DNA from: Micromonospora avicenniae
GTDB lineage: Bacteria; Actinomycetota; Actinomycetes; Mycobacteriales; Micromonosporaceae
Assembly: GCF_900156065.1 (NCBI RefSeq)
Contig: NZ_FTNF01000007.1
Span: 62,001-126,000 of the forward strand
Direction: 5' to 3'
Length of the DNA: 64,000 nt
Shown here: piece after piece, positions 1 through 7,328 of the stretch
Position numbering within the stretch: position 1 is the stretch's first letter
Layout of the letters: each line of letters begins with the position of its first letter
Translations under genes and position numbers: made by a program
Notes under the pieces: generated by a model
Told to the model about the DNA's origin: nothing
What the model saw: only the letters and a program-made list of their open reading frames with translations
Databases searched by the model: none

Positions 1-821
1 ACCTGGCCCGCCACCGTGGTTCCCACTGCGGCACCGTTCGCCGCGGTGACCGTGCAGGCGAGCGACGACGGGCGGTTGATCTCGATGCCCTGCCGGACGG
101 TGTAGCTGGAGCGGCCGTCGCCGGGCAGGAGACCGCTGGCCACCAACCACACGCCGAGGCCCAGCGCCGCCGACCCGGTCGCCGGGTCCTCCGGAACCCC
201 CATACCGGGCACGAAGACCCGGCTGTGCGCCGTTTCGGTCGACGGGTCCCAGGAGAACACGCAGACATGGTCCACACCGAGCCGCTGCGCCGCCGCCGAG
301 TCGACCCGGGCGCGGGCCACCGCGTCGGGGCGGACCGGCAGGTACGGGAACTCCAGCCCGCAGCCGGCGACCCGGGGTGCCGGGCCGGCGTGGTCGGCCG
401 CGGTGAGACCCGCGATCGCCAGCAGCGGCTCCGGGTCCAGTTCGGGCCCCAGGGTCGGTACGCCGCCGGTCAACGTCGCCCCCGTCTCGGTGACCTGGAT
501 CGGCATGATGCCGGCCGTGCACTCCTGTGCGACCTGGCCGACGCCGAACACGCCCCGTCGGGCGGCCACCACGGCGGCACCGACACTCGGATGGCCGGCG
601 AACGGCAGTTCGTCCGTCGGGGTGAAGATGCGAGCCCGGTAGGTGGCGCCGGCCTGGGTGGGGGGCAGCACGAACACCGTCTCGGAGAGGTTGAACTCCA
701 GTGCGAGTGCCTGCATCTGCTCGGTGGCCAGGGCCTCGGCACCGAACACCACCGCCAGCGGGTTTCCGGCGAACGGGCGGTCGGTGAAGACGTCCACGAT
801 CTCGTAGGACAAGGTCGACAT
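1..821 (-). CDS. PhzF family protein (isomerase/epimerase-like), 3' end outside the window
   Basis: The translation opens with a typical PhzF N-terminus, including FAGNPLAVVF, and further on carries the family signature VPEDPATGSAA. PhzF folds like diaminopimelate epimerase. The founding member isomerises a phenazine precursor, but most homologues have unknown substrates. The reading frame is open to base 1, so the C-terminal end is missing (at least 273 codons are present). The ATG at 819-821 lies 8 nt after a minus-strand TAGGGT -10 box (830-835), so the mRNA is probably leaderless. It is divergent from the MgtE-N gene with only about 33 nt between starts. Family assignment is firm; substrate is unknown. 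Confidence 0.88.
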   Translation of the reverse strand, partial: MSTLSYEIVDVFTDRPFAGNPLAVVFGAEALATEQMQALALEFNLSETVFVLPPTQAGATYRARIFTPTDELPFAGHPSVGAAVVAARRGVFGVGQVAQECTAGIMPIQVTETGATLTGGVPTLGPELDPEPLLAIAGLTAADHAGPAPRVAGCGLEFPYLPVRPDAVARARVDSAAAQRLGVDHVCVFSWDPSTETAHSRVFVPGMGVPEDPATGSAALGLGVWLVASGLLPGDGRSSYTVRQGIEINRPSSLACTVTAANGAAVGTTVAGQ

Positions 822-829
822 GTTGGTAA

Positions 830-835
830 ACCCTA
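830..835 (-). promoter_or_regulatory. -10 box of the PhzF gene (leaderless)
   Basis: TAGGGT read on the minus strand, 8 nt from the ATG. This is the same TANNNT-spacer-start layout seen at many other genes in the window. Confidence 0.55.
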
Positions 836-841
836 GGCGCT

Positions 842-847
842 TAGGCT
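842..847 (+). promoter_or_regulatory. -10 box of the MgtE-N/CBS gene (leaderless)
   Basis: TAGGCT, 7 nt before the GTG at 855. It sits 6 nt from the opposing -10 box of the PhzF gene, so the two promoters must overlap in their upstream parts. Confidence 0.5.
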
Positions 848-854
848 GGTGGCC

Positions 855-2135
855 GTGACATCCCCGACCCGCGTCTACCTCGCCCGGCTCGCCGGAGTTG
901 CCGTCTTCGATCCGAACGGTGACCTGGTCGGCCGCGTCCGCGACGCAGTCGCCCGACTCCGGCCCACCCAGCGACCGGAGATCGTGGGCCTGGTGGCCGA
1001 GATGCCGATGCGCCGGCGGATCTTCCTCTCCATCAACCGGATCACCTCGATCGACGCGGAAGCCGTCGTACTCGGCACCGGCACGCTCAACCTGCGCCGC
1101 TTCGAGAAGCGCCCGAACGAACTGCTGGTGCTCCAGGAACTGCTGGACCGGCGGGTGCAGCTGGACCCGGGCGGCCAGTCCGGCGCGGTGGTCGACGTGG
1201 CGATGGAATGCAGCCGGGGCGGCGAGTGGAACCTCACCCGGGTGGCCGTACGCGAGCAGACCGGGCGGCTCGCCCGCCGCGGCCACCTGCACCAGGTCGA
1301 GTGGGAACGGGTACGGGGGCTGACCGGGATCGCCGACGCCCGGGGTACGGCGAACCTGCTCGCCGTGCTCGAGGACATGCGCCCGGCCGACCTGGCGAAC
1401 GTGCTGCAGGACCTGCCGGACGCGCGGCGCAACGAGGTGGCCGCCGCGCTCGACGACGAGCGGCTGGCCGATGTGCTCAGCGAGTTGCCCGAACGGGACC
1501 AGGTGGAGATCCTCGCGGCGCTGGACCGGGAGCGGGCCGCCGACGTGCTGGAGGAGATGGATCCGGACGACGCCGCCGACCTGCTCAACGAGCTGCCCCC
1601 ACCCGAGCAGGACGTGCTGCTCGACCTGATGCAGCCGGACGAGGCCGACCCGGTGCGGCAGCTGCTCAAGTACAGCCCGGGCACCGCGGGAAGCGTGATG
1701 ACCTCCGAGCCGGTCATCATGCCGCCGGACGCCACCGTGGCCGAGGCGCTGGCGCGAATCCGGGAGCCCCAGCTCTCCCCCGCGGTGGCGGCGCAGGTCT
1801 TCGTGGCCCGCGCCCCGATGACCACGCCCACCGGGCGCTATCTGGGCATGGTGCACTTCCAGCGGCTGCTCCGCGAGCCGCCGGCCGACCTGCTCGGCGG
1901 GGTCGTGGTCAACGACATCGACCCGCTGCAACCGGCCACCCCGCTGCCGGAGATAACCCGCCGAATGGCCACGTACGACCTGGTCGCCATGCCGGTCATC
2001 GACCAGAACAACCGGCTCGTCGGCGCGGTGACGGTCGACGACGTGCTGGACCACTCGCTCCCGCGCGACTGGCGGGATCGGGACGCGATCGCCGCCCCGT
2101 CCCCGGTCACGGCGCCGGACGGCGCGGATGGCTGA
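855..2135 (+). CDS. MgtE N-terminal/CBS domain protein without a transport domain
   Basis: This 426-aa protein has an N-terminal PRC-barrel-like part (about 1-80), a middle MgtE_N helical repeat region (about 160-270, with repeated acidic helices such as ERAADVLEEMDPDDAADLL) and a C-terminal CBS pair (about 280-405). MgtE proteins use the MgtE_N and CBS parts to sense Mg2+ and gate a membrane channel, but here no membrane domain follows, so it is not itself a transporter. A GTG at 849 is also in frame; 855 is preferred because it lies 7 nt after the TAGGCT -10 box. The stop overlaps the start of the DUF1003 gene by 8 nt, so the two are co-translated. A soluble regulatory role for the DUF1003 membrane protein is inference. 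Confidence 0.85.
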   Translation: MTSPTRVYLARLAGVAVFDPNGDLVGRVRDAVARLRPTQRPEIVGLVAEMPMRRRIFLSINRITSIDAEAVVLGTGTLNLRRFEKRPNELLVLQELLDRRVQLDPGGQSGAVVDVAMECSRGGEWNLTRVAVREQTGRLARRGHLHQVEWERVRGLTGIADARGTANLLAVLEDMRPADLANVLQDLPDARRNEVAAALDDERLADVLSELPERDQVEILAALDRERAADVLEEMDPDDAADLLNELPPPEQDVLLDLMQPDEADPVRQLLKYSPGTAGSVMTSEPVIMPPDATVAEALARIREPQLSPAVAAQVFVARAPMTTPTGRYLGMVHFQRLLREPPADLLGGVVVNDIDPLQPATPLPEITRRMATYDLVAMPVIDQNNRLVGAVTVDDVLDHSLPRDWRDRDAIAAPSPVTAPDGADG

Positions 2136-2754
2136 GCGGCAGCGGGCGGGCCGGCTCGACCAGCCACGCGAGCCCCGAGGCGTCAAGCTGCCCCGCTTCG
2201 ACCCGGAGGCGTTCGGACGCTGGTCGGAGGGGATCGCCCGGAGCATGGGCACCGCCAACTTCATCGTCTACATGACGTTGGTGATCGGGATCTGGTTCGG
2301 CTGGAACACGCTGGCCCCGCCCAGCATCCGCTTCGACCCGTACACCTTCACGTTCCTCACGCTGGTGCTGTCCCTGCAGGCCAGTTACGCAGCGCCGCTC
2401 ATCCTGCTGGCGCAGAACCGGCAGGCGGACCGGGACCGGGTGGCGCTGGAGGAGGACCGGCGGCGGGCGACCGCGCAGAAGGCGGACACCGAGTACCTGG
2501 CCCGGGAGATCGCCGCGCTGCGGATCGCCCTGGGCGAGGTGGCCACCCGGGACTTCGTCCGCACCGAACTGGCCCGGCTGGCCGAGGAACTCGACGAGGC
2601 GAACCAGCGCCGGCAACGACTCGGACAGCGGCAGCAGGGGAAGGCCCGCGCGACGGGCAACGAAGGGCTGGAGGAACCCCGGGACGAGCTGGACGCCGAC
2701 TTCACCCGGGACGGCTACGGGGACTCGTCGACGCGGCGCAACCCGAACGGCTGA
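2128..2754 (+). CDS. DUF1003 family membrane protein
   Basis: 208 aa. Two membrane segments (about 45-65 and 75-95) contain the DUF1003 signature: a short first helix ending in IGIWFGWN, then FDPYTFTFLTLVLSLQASYA and LILLAQNRQ. A long charged C-terminal coiled region follows (about 100-208). The family is widespread and uncharacterised. The start overlaps the stop of the MgtE-N gene by 8 nt, pointing to one transcript. Actinobacteria often keep these two genes together (from memory), so they may act as a pair in Mg2+ or stress physiology; that is inference. Confidence 0.87.
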   Translation: MAERQRAGRLDQPREPRGVKLPRFDPEAFGRWSEGIARSMGTANFIVYMTLVIGIWFGWNTLAPPSIRFDPYTFTFLTLVLSLQASYAAPLILLAQNRQADRDRVALEEDRRRATAQKADTEYLAREIAALRIALGEVATRDFVRTELARLAEELDEANQRRQRLGQRQQGKARATGNEGLEEPRDELDADFTRDGYGDSSTRRNPNG

Positions 2755-2957
2755 CCGGCTGCGAGGCGCTGCCGCCTCGGCGCGTACGCGCTCCGGACGC
2801 TTGAACGCCGCGCGCCTCAAGGGGCCAGGCGAGCGGCGTTCCGTCTCGATGGTCCCACTTCGCCGGGTGGTCGTCCAGCCCCCGTCGGGTGGCCGCCGAG
2901 ACCCATCGATTCGCTCACACCGCCCCCCGGCAGCGCGGTAGCGGATACCTCTCGACG

Positions 2958-2963
2958 TAGCAT
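2958..2963 (+). promoter_or_regulatory. -10 box of mrp (leaderless)
   Basis: TAGCAT, 7 nt before the mrp ATG. No Shine-Dalgarno sequence is present. Confidence 0.5.
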
Positions 2964-2970
2964 TGCGGGC

Positions 2971-4119
2971 ATGTCAGCACCCGCCAGCACCGTCGAGGAC
3001 GCGATCCAGGCCGCTCTGGCCACGGTCAACGACCCGGAGATCCGTCGGCCCATCACCGAGCTGGACATGGTCCGGTCCGCGCTGATCGGCCCGGACGGCG
3101 TGGTACGGGTCGAGCTGCTGCTCACCGTCGCCGGCTGCCCGCTGAGGGACAAGCTGCGCGCGGACATCACCGCCGCGGTCGCCGCGGTGCCCGGCGTGGC
3201 CGGTGTGGAGATCGAGTTCGGCGTCATGAGCCCCGAGCAGCGCCAGTCGCTGCAGGCGAAGCTGCGCGGTGGTACGGCGAGCGCCGACCCGGTGATCCCG
3301 TTCGCCCAGCCCGGCTCCCGCACCCGGGTCTACGCGGTGGCCAGCGGCAAGGGCGGCGTCGGCAAGTCCAGCGTCACGGTCAACCTGGCAGCGGCGCTGG
3401 CCGCGCGGGGGCTCTCCGTCGGCGTCGTCGACGCGGACATCTACGGTCACTCGGTGCCCCGGATGCTGGGCGCGGACGGCCGCCCGACCCGGGTCGAAGA
3501 CATGATCATGCCGCCGCAGGCGCACGGCGTGAAGGTCATCTCGATCGGCATGTTCACCGCCGGCAACGCCGCCGTGGTGTGGCGCGGCCCGATGCTGCAC
3601 CGGGCGTTGCAGCAGTTCCTCGCGGACGTCTACTGGGGCGACCTGGACGTGCTCCTGCTCGACCTGCCGCCGGGCACCGGCGACGTGGCCATCTCGCTGG
3701 CCCAGCTGCTGCCCAACTCGGAGATCCTCGTGGTGACCACGCCGCAGGCCGCGGCCGCCGAGGTCGCGGAGCGGGCCGGCGCGATCGCGCTCCAAACCCA
3801 CCAGCGGGTGGTCGGTGTGATCGAGAACATGTCCTGGCTGGAGCTGCCGGACGGGTCCCGGATGGAGGTCTTCGGCTCCGGTGGCGGGCAGACCGTCGCC
3901 GAGTCGCTGAGCCGGACCATCGGCGCCCAGGTGCCTCTGCTCGGTCAGATCCCGCTCGACACCCGGGTACGGGAGGCCGGTGACGTGGGCGACCCGATCG
4001 TGCTGTCCGCGCCGGAGTCGCCCGCCGCGACGGCGTTGGGCCAGGTGGCCGACCAGCTCGCCGTACGGCGTGAGTCGCTGCTGGGCAAGCCGCTCGGTCT
4101 CAAGCCTGCCGGCCGCTGA
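2971..4119 (+). CDS. mrp: Mrp/NBP35 family iron-sulfur cluster carrier ATPase
   Basis: 382 aa. The N-terminal part (about 1-95) is an MIP18/DUF59 domain with the conserved cysteine in VAGCPLRDK. It is followed by a deviant-Walker P-loop GKGGVGKSS (about 127-135) and the MRP signature region with LDLPPGTGD (about 230-238). Members bind and hand on [4Fe-4S] clusters to apo-proteins. The usual CxxC of NBP35-type proteins is not obvious, as in many bacterial Mrp proteins. Start chosen from the leaderless -10 box at 2958. It lies convergent to tatB and htrA, matching the mycobacterial mrp-tatB-htrA neighbourhood as I remember it. Confidence 0.92.
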   Translation: MSAPASTVEDAIQAALATVNDPEIRRPITELDMVRSALIGPDGVVRVELLLTVAGCPLRDKLRADITAAVAAVPGVAGVEIEFGVMSPEQRQSLQAKLRGGTASADPVIPFAQPGSRTRVYAVASGKGGVGKSSVTVNLAAALAARGLSVGVVDADIYGHSVPRMLGADGRPTRVEDMIMPPQAHGVKVISIGMFTAGNAAVVWRGPMLHRALQQFLADVYWGDLDVLLLDLPPGTGDVAISLAQLLPNSEILVVTTPQAAAAEVAERAGAIALQTHQRVVGVIENMSWLELPDGSRMEVFGSGGGQTVAESLSRTIGAQVPLLGQIPLDTRVREAGDVGDPIVLSAPESPAATALGQVADQLAVRRESLLGKPLGLKPAGR

Positions 4120-4136
4120 CACCTGCGCCCGCACGG

Positions 4137-4168
4137 GCGGCACGCGCAACCCCGGGCCGTGTGCCGCC
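4137..4168 (+). terminator. Possible hairpin terminator after mrp
   Basis: Arms GGCGGCAC (4137-4144) and GTGCCGCC (4161-4168), beginning 18 nt after the mrp stop. The loop is long (16 nt) and there is no T tract, so support is modest. Confidence 0.35.
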
Positions 4169-4326
4169 ACAGCGTTGGCGGCGGCCGCTGCCCCGCCAAC
4201 CCGGGGGCCTCGGTGCCTCTCGCTCGCCGACGAGTGTATCCAGGTGCGCGCCTTTGGAGCTGATGTCGTAGCCGATTCACGGCGCCTCACGTCGCTGCCC
4301 CACGCGGCATCGGCCGCGATGGCGCG

Positions 4327-4413
4327 ATCGGTCCCATCCCACGGCGGCGTGACGGGTCCCACGGCGGCGTGACCGGTCCCACGACGGTGTGCCGGTCCTA
4401 CGACGGCGCGACC
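4327..4413. repeat. Imperfect 19-20 bp tandem repeat, about four units
   Basis: Four degenerate copies of a unit like GGTCCCACGGCGGCGTGACC follow each other. They lie in the 465-nt gap between mrp and tatB (4120-4584), which apart from the hairpin at 4137 holds nothing else I can support. Confidence 0.6.
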
Positions 4414-4584
4414 GGTGATCGGTGATGGCGTGGACGACTCAGCTCCAAAGGGCGCGAACCCCGACCATCAGCCTCCGCCCGCAGCGGTGGCCGCGGGGCA
4501 TCCCCGACCGTGCTGACAGAGACCTGGCGCTGCCGCACCGGGCAACCCGGGCCGAGCCGGCCCGGCCGGAGCGAGCGGGTGGGG

Positions 4585-5004
4585 TCAGGTGGCGTCGTCG
4601 TAGCTGGCCCGCTGAGCGGGGGCGGACGTGCCGCTGGTGGCCGTGGACGTACGGCCGTTCGACCGCAGGTCGGCGGCGTTGGCCACGTCCTTCAGCTCGT
4701 TGTGCACCCCGGTCACGTCCGCGCGCAGGTTGTCGTAGACGCCCTGCAGCGGCTTCCGGATCGCCTGCTCGTCCTCCTCGCTGAGCAGGTGCTTGCGGAT
4801 GAACGCCTTCGGGTGCAGATCCTCGAGCTGGATGTCGGTACCGAGTTCCTTGCTCAGGTCGCTGGTGGCGTTGCGGGCCATGCTGCGCAGGTTACGCAGC
4901 ATCCGCAGCCCGTCGCTGATGACCGCGGGCAGCCGGTCACCGAAGATCAGCAGCGCTAGGAGAAGCAGCGCACCGATCTCCCACCAGTTCAGGTTGTCGA
5001 GCAT
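4585..5004 (-). CDS. tatB: Sec-independent translocase subunit TatB
   Basis: 139 aa. A single N-terminal membrane helix (about 8-22) is followed by an amphipathic helix and a charged tail, the TatA/TatB layout; the start LNWWEIGALLLLALLIFGDR is typical of TatB. TatB with TatC forms the twin-arginine signal receptor in the membrane. The Ser/Thr-rich end (about 115-139) is variable. It is transcribed just after the HtrA-like gene (76 nt gap), an arrangement also found in the mycobacterial sigE-rseA-htrA-tatB cluster. Confidence 0.9.
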   Translation of the reverse strand: MLDNLNWWEIGALLLLALLIFGDRLPAVISDGLRMLRNLRSMARNATSDLSKELGTDIQLEDLHPKAFIRKHLLSEEDEQAIRKPLQGVYDNLRADVTGVHNELKDVANAADLRSNGRTSTATSGTSAPAQRASYDDAT

Positions 5005-5080
5005 CCTGCGGGCCCCCTCTCGGCGTCACGAGCAAGACTACGCACGATGGAGGCGGACCGGGGAGGGGGTGACGCAGTGT

Positions 5081-6397
5081 TCACTTCGCGTCCGCAGCCA
5101 ACGTCACGGAGGCGTTCTGCCTGCTCGATCCCCTGCGGTACTCGACCGTGACCACCGAACCGGGGGCGAACTTGCGGACCAGTGCGATCAGATCGCTCGG
5201 CTCGGTCATCGGCCGCCCGTTCAGCCGCAGGACCACGTCACCGGCCTTGAGCCCCGCCGCCTGGGCCGGACCGGACGGCTCGACCGATTCGAGGCGTACG
5301 CCGCCGCCGGGAACCGCCGCGTTCGGCCCACCGACCTGGGCGCCGATCACGGTACGCCGGGCCTTGCCGGTGCCGATGATGTCCTGGGTGACCCGCTTCG
5401 CCTGGTTGATCGGGATGGCGAAGGCCAGGCCGATGTTGCCGGCCTCCTGCCCCTCCGAGACCAACGACTTGATGGTGGAGTTCACCCCGATCACCCGGCC
5501 GGCCGCGTCGACGAGCGGACCGCCGGAGTTGCCGTGGTTGACCGCGGCGTCGGTCTGGATCGCCGCGTAGTAGCGAACCGGGCCGCCGGGCTCCCCGGCC
5601 TGCATCGTCCGGTCCAATGCGCTCACGATGCCGGCGGTGACCGTGTTGGTCAGTGACAGCGGCGAGCCGATGGCCAGCACCGGATCGCCCACGGCGAGCG
5701 CGTCGGAATCACCGAACTCCACCGGCCGCAGGCCGGAACGCTCCACCTTCATGACCGCGATGTCCGACTCCGGGTCCTGGCCGACCAGCTTGGCCGGGGA
5801 GGAGGTGCCGTCGTTGAAGATCACCGAGGCCCGGCCGGTGCCGCCGGCCACCACGTGGTCGTTGGTGATCACGTGCCCGTCGGCGCTCGCGATGAAGCCG
5901 GAACCCTCGCTCGTACCGCCGAGACTGCTCACCCGCACGGTCACGACGCTGGGCAGCACCCGCTCGGCGACCGCCGCCAGGGATTCCGGTCGACGCTGGG
6001 CGAGCGCGGGCGCCTGACCCGGGTCGGCACCCAGCACCGTGCCGGCCGCGCCGCCGCCACGCACCGCCAGCGCGTAACCGAGTGCGCCGCCGAGGGCGCC
6101 CGCGAGCAGAGCGGTGACCAGCGGGATGAGGAGGACCTCGCGGAGCCGTGGCCGGCCGGGCGCGTCCGGATCGCTGACCGGCTCCGGCTCCGTGCCGCTG
6201 TGACTCGGCAACGGGACGACCACCGCGGCGGGCGCTGCCGGGTCCCGCCACGGGTCGGTGAGCGCGTCGGACCACCAGGGCGATGCCTCGCGGTCGACCG
6301 GGTACCCCGGCGTGGCCGCCGGCTGGCCGCCCACCTCCGGCGGTGCCGCTGGTGCCGGAGCATCACCGGGCCGGCGCCAGTCCCAGCCGTCGGTCAC
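5081..6397 (-). CDS. htrA: Membrane-anchored HtrA-like serine protease with PDZ domain
   Basis: 438 aa from the GTG at 6397. Layout: Pro/Ala-rich cytoplasmic tail, one membrane helix (about 87-111), trypsin-like domain with His181 (in ITNDHVV), Asp212 (in ESDIAVMKV) and Ser291 (in HGNSGGPLV), then a PDZ domain (about 350-430). The protease is expected outside the membrane for envelope quality control. The start is set by GGGAGG 8 nt upstream; the frame stays open to an earlier ATG at 6478 without such a site. It forms an operon with tatB. In mycobacteria this gene follows sigE and rseA, which are absent here. Confidence 0.9.
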   Translation of the reverse strand: MTDGWDWRRPGDAPAPAAPPEVGGQPAATPGYPVDREASPWWSDALTDPWRDPAAPAAVVVPLPSHSGTEPEPVSDPDAPGRPRLREVLLIPLVTALLAGALGGALGYALAVRGGGAAGTVLGADPGQAPALAQRRPESLAAVAERVLPSVVTVRVSSLGGTSEGSGFIASADGHVITNDHVVAGGTGRASVIFNDGTSSPAKLVGQDPESDIAVMKVERSGLRPVEFGDSDALAVGDPVLAIGSPLSLTNTVTAGIVSALDRTMQAGEPGGPVRYYAAIQTDAAVNHGNSGGPLVDAAGRVIGVNSTIKSLVSEGQEAGNIGLAFAIPINQAKRVTQDIIGTGKARRTVIGAQVGGPNAAVPGGGVRLESVEPSGPAQAAGLKAGDVVLRLNGRPMTEPSDLIALVRKFAPGSVVTVEYRRGSSRQNASVTLAADAK

Positions 6398-6575
6398 GTC
6401 GGTGCCTCCCAGTCCGTCCCCCGGGCCCCGCGTCTCACGACCACGACAAGCGCGTCCGGGCCGCGGCTGACGGGACACCGCTTCCAGGATTGCACGGATG
6501 TCCGGGATGGGGTCAGCGGTTGTCAGCGTGATCGCGCGGGCGGGACGCGCGGCTGCGCGCGCGGAGGGCCGCCTC

Positions 6576-6581
6576 TAGGCT
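6576..6581 (+). promoter_or_regulatory. Likely -10 box of the O-methyltransferase gene
   Basis: TAGGCT, about 45 nt upstream of a strong GGAGG site at 6621-6625. Unlike the leaderless genes in this window, it would give a short 5' leader. Confidence 0.4.
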
Positions 6582-6601
6582 CATAGCCGCGAACCCACCC
6601 C

Positions 6602-7279
6602 TTGCACCACTTCGCCGCCCGGAGGTGCCCCATCGCCACGGTCGCCGGTTCCGGCAGTTCGAACCCGGCCCTGCAGTTCGCCGAGTCGTACGTCACCGAG
6701 GATCTCGTGCTCCGCACCGCCCGCAGCCTGGCCCGCGAGGTGGGCCTCGACGCGGTGACCCCCGGCGCGGGCGCGGCACTGCGCCTGCTCGCCGCCGCCG
6801 GCAACGCCCGCGCGGTGGTGGAGATCGGCACCGGCACCGGGGTCAGCGGGGTCTGGCTGCTGCGCGGGATGCGCGCGGACGGCGTACTCACCACCATCGA
6901 CGTCGAGGTGGAGCATCAACGGATCGCCCGGCGGATCTTCACGGAGGCGGGCTTCCCGACCGGGCGTACCCGGATCATCACCGGCCGCGCCTTCGACGTG
7001 CTGCCGCGGCTGGCGGACGGCGCGTACGACCTGCTCTTCGTCGACGCCGAGGTGACCGGATTCCACGCCTGCGTCGAGGCCGCGCTGCGGCTGCTGCGCC
7101 CCGGCGGCGTCCTCGTGCTCAACGGGGTGCTCGCCGGCGGTCGGATCGGGGACCCGGCCGCGCGGGACGCGGAGACGGTGACCGTCCGGGAGACGATCAA
7201 GGCGATCCGGGAGTCGGAGCACTGGATCCCCGCCCTGTTGCCGGCCGGGCACGGGCTGCTCGCCGCGGTCAAGTGCTGA
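6602..7279 (+). CDS. SAM-dependent O-methyltransferase (class I, Rv1220c-like)
   Basis: About 215-225 aa with the SAM-binding loop VVEIGTGTGVSGVWLL, an acidic motif TTIDVEVEHQ and YDLLFVDAE, as in caffeoyl-CoA/catechol-type O-methyltransferases. The substrate is unknown. The start is odd. A TTG at 6602 is the first usual start, but it has no ribosome site. A strong GGAGG (6621-6625) sits 6 nt before an in-frame ATC at 6632, which would give a protein starting I/M-A-T-V-A-G. It is divergent from htrA, as Rv1220c is from the sigE-htrA block in Mycobacterium. Confidence 0.85.
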   Translation: MHHFAARRCPIATVAGSGSSNPALQFAESYVTEDLVLRTARSLAREVGLDAVTPGAGAALRLLAAAGNARAVVEIGTGTGVSGVWLLRGMRADGVLTTIDVEVEHQRIARRIFTEAGFPTGRTRIITGRAFDVLPRLADGAYDLLFVDAEVTGFHACVEAALRLLRPGGVLVLNGVLAGGRIGDPAARDAETVTVRETIKAIRESEHWIPALLPAGHGLLAAVKC

Positions 7280-7283
7280 CCCG

Positions 7284-7310
7284 CCCCGGCGGGCCGTCGC
7301 TCCGCCGGGG
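7284..7310. terminator. Hairpin between convergent methyltransferase and pepA genes
   Basis: Perfect 9-bp arms CCCCGGCGG and CCGCCGGGG around a 9-nt loop, in the short gap between two converging stops. It probably serves both strands. Confidence 0.6.
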
Positions 7311-7328
7311 CCGGGTACCGCCCGCCGG

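Noticed and set aside
225..836. Plus-strand frames over the PhzF gene
   Set aside because: The minus strand encodes PhzF motifs continuously to the window edge.
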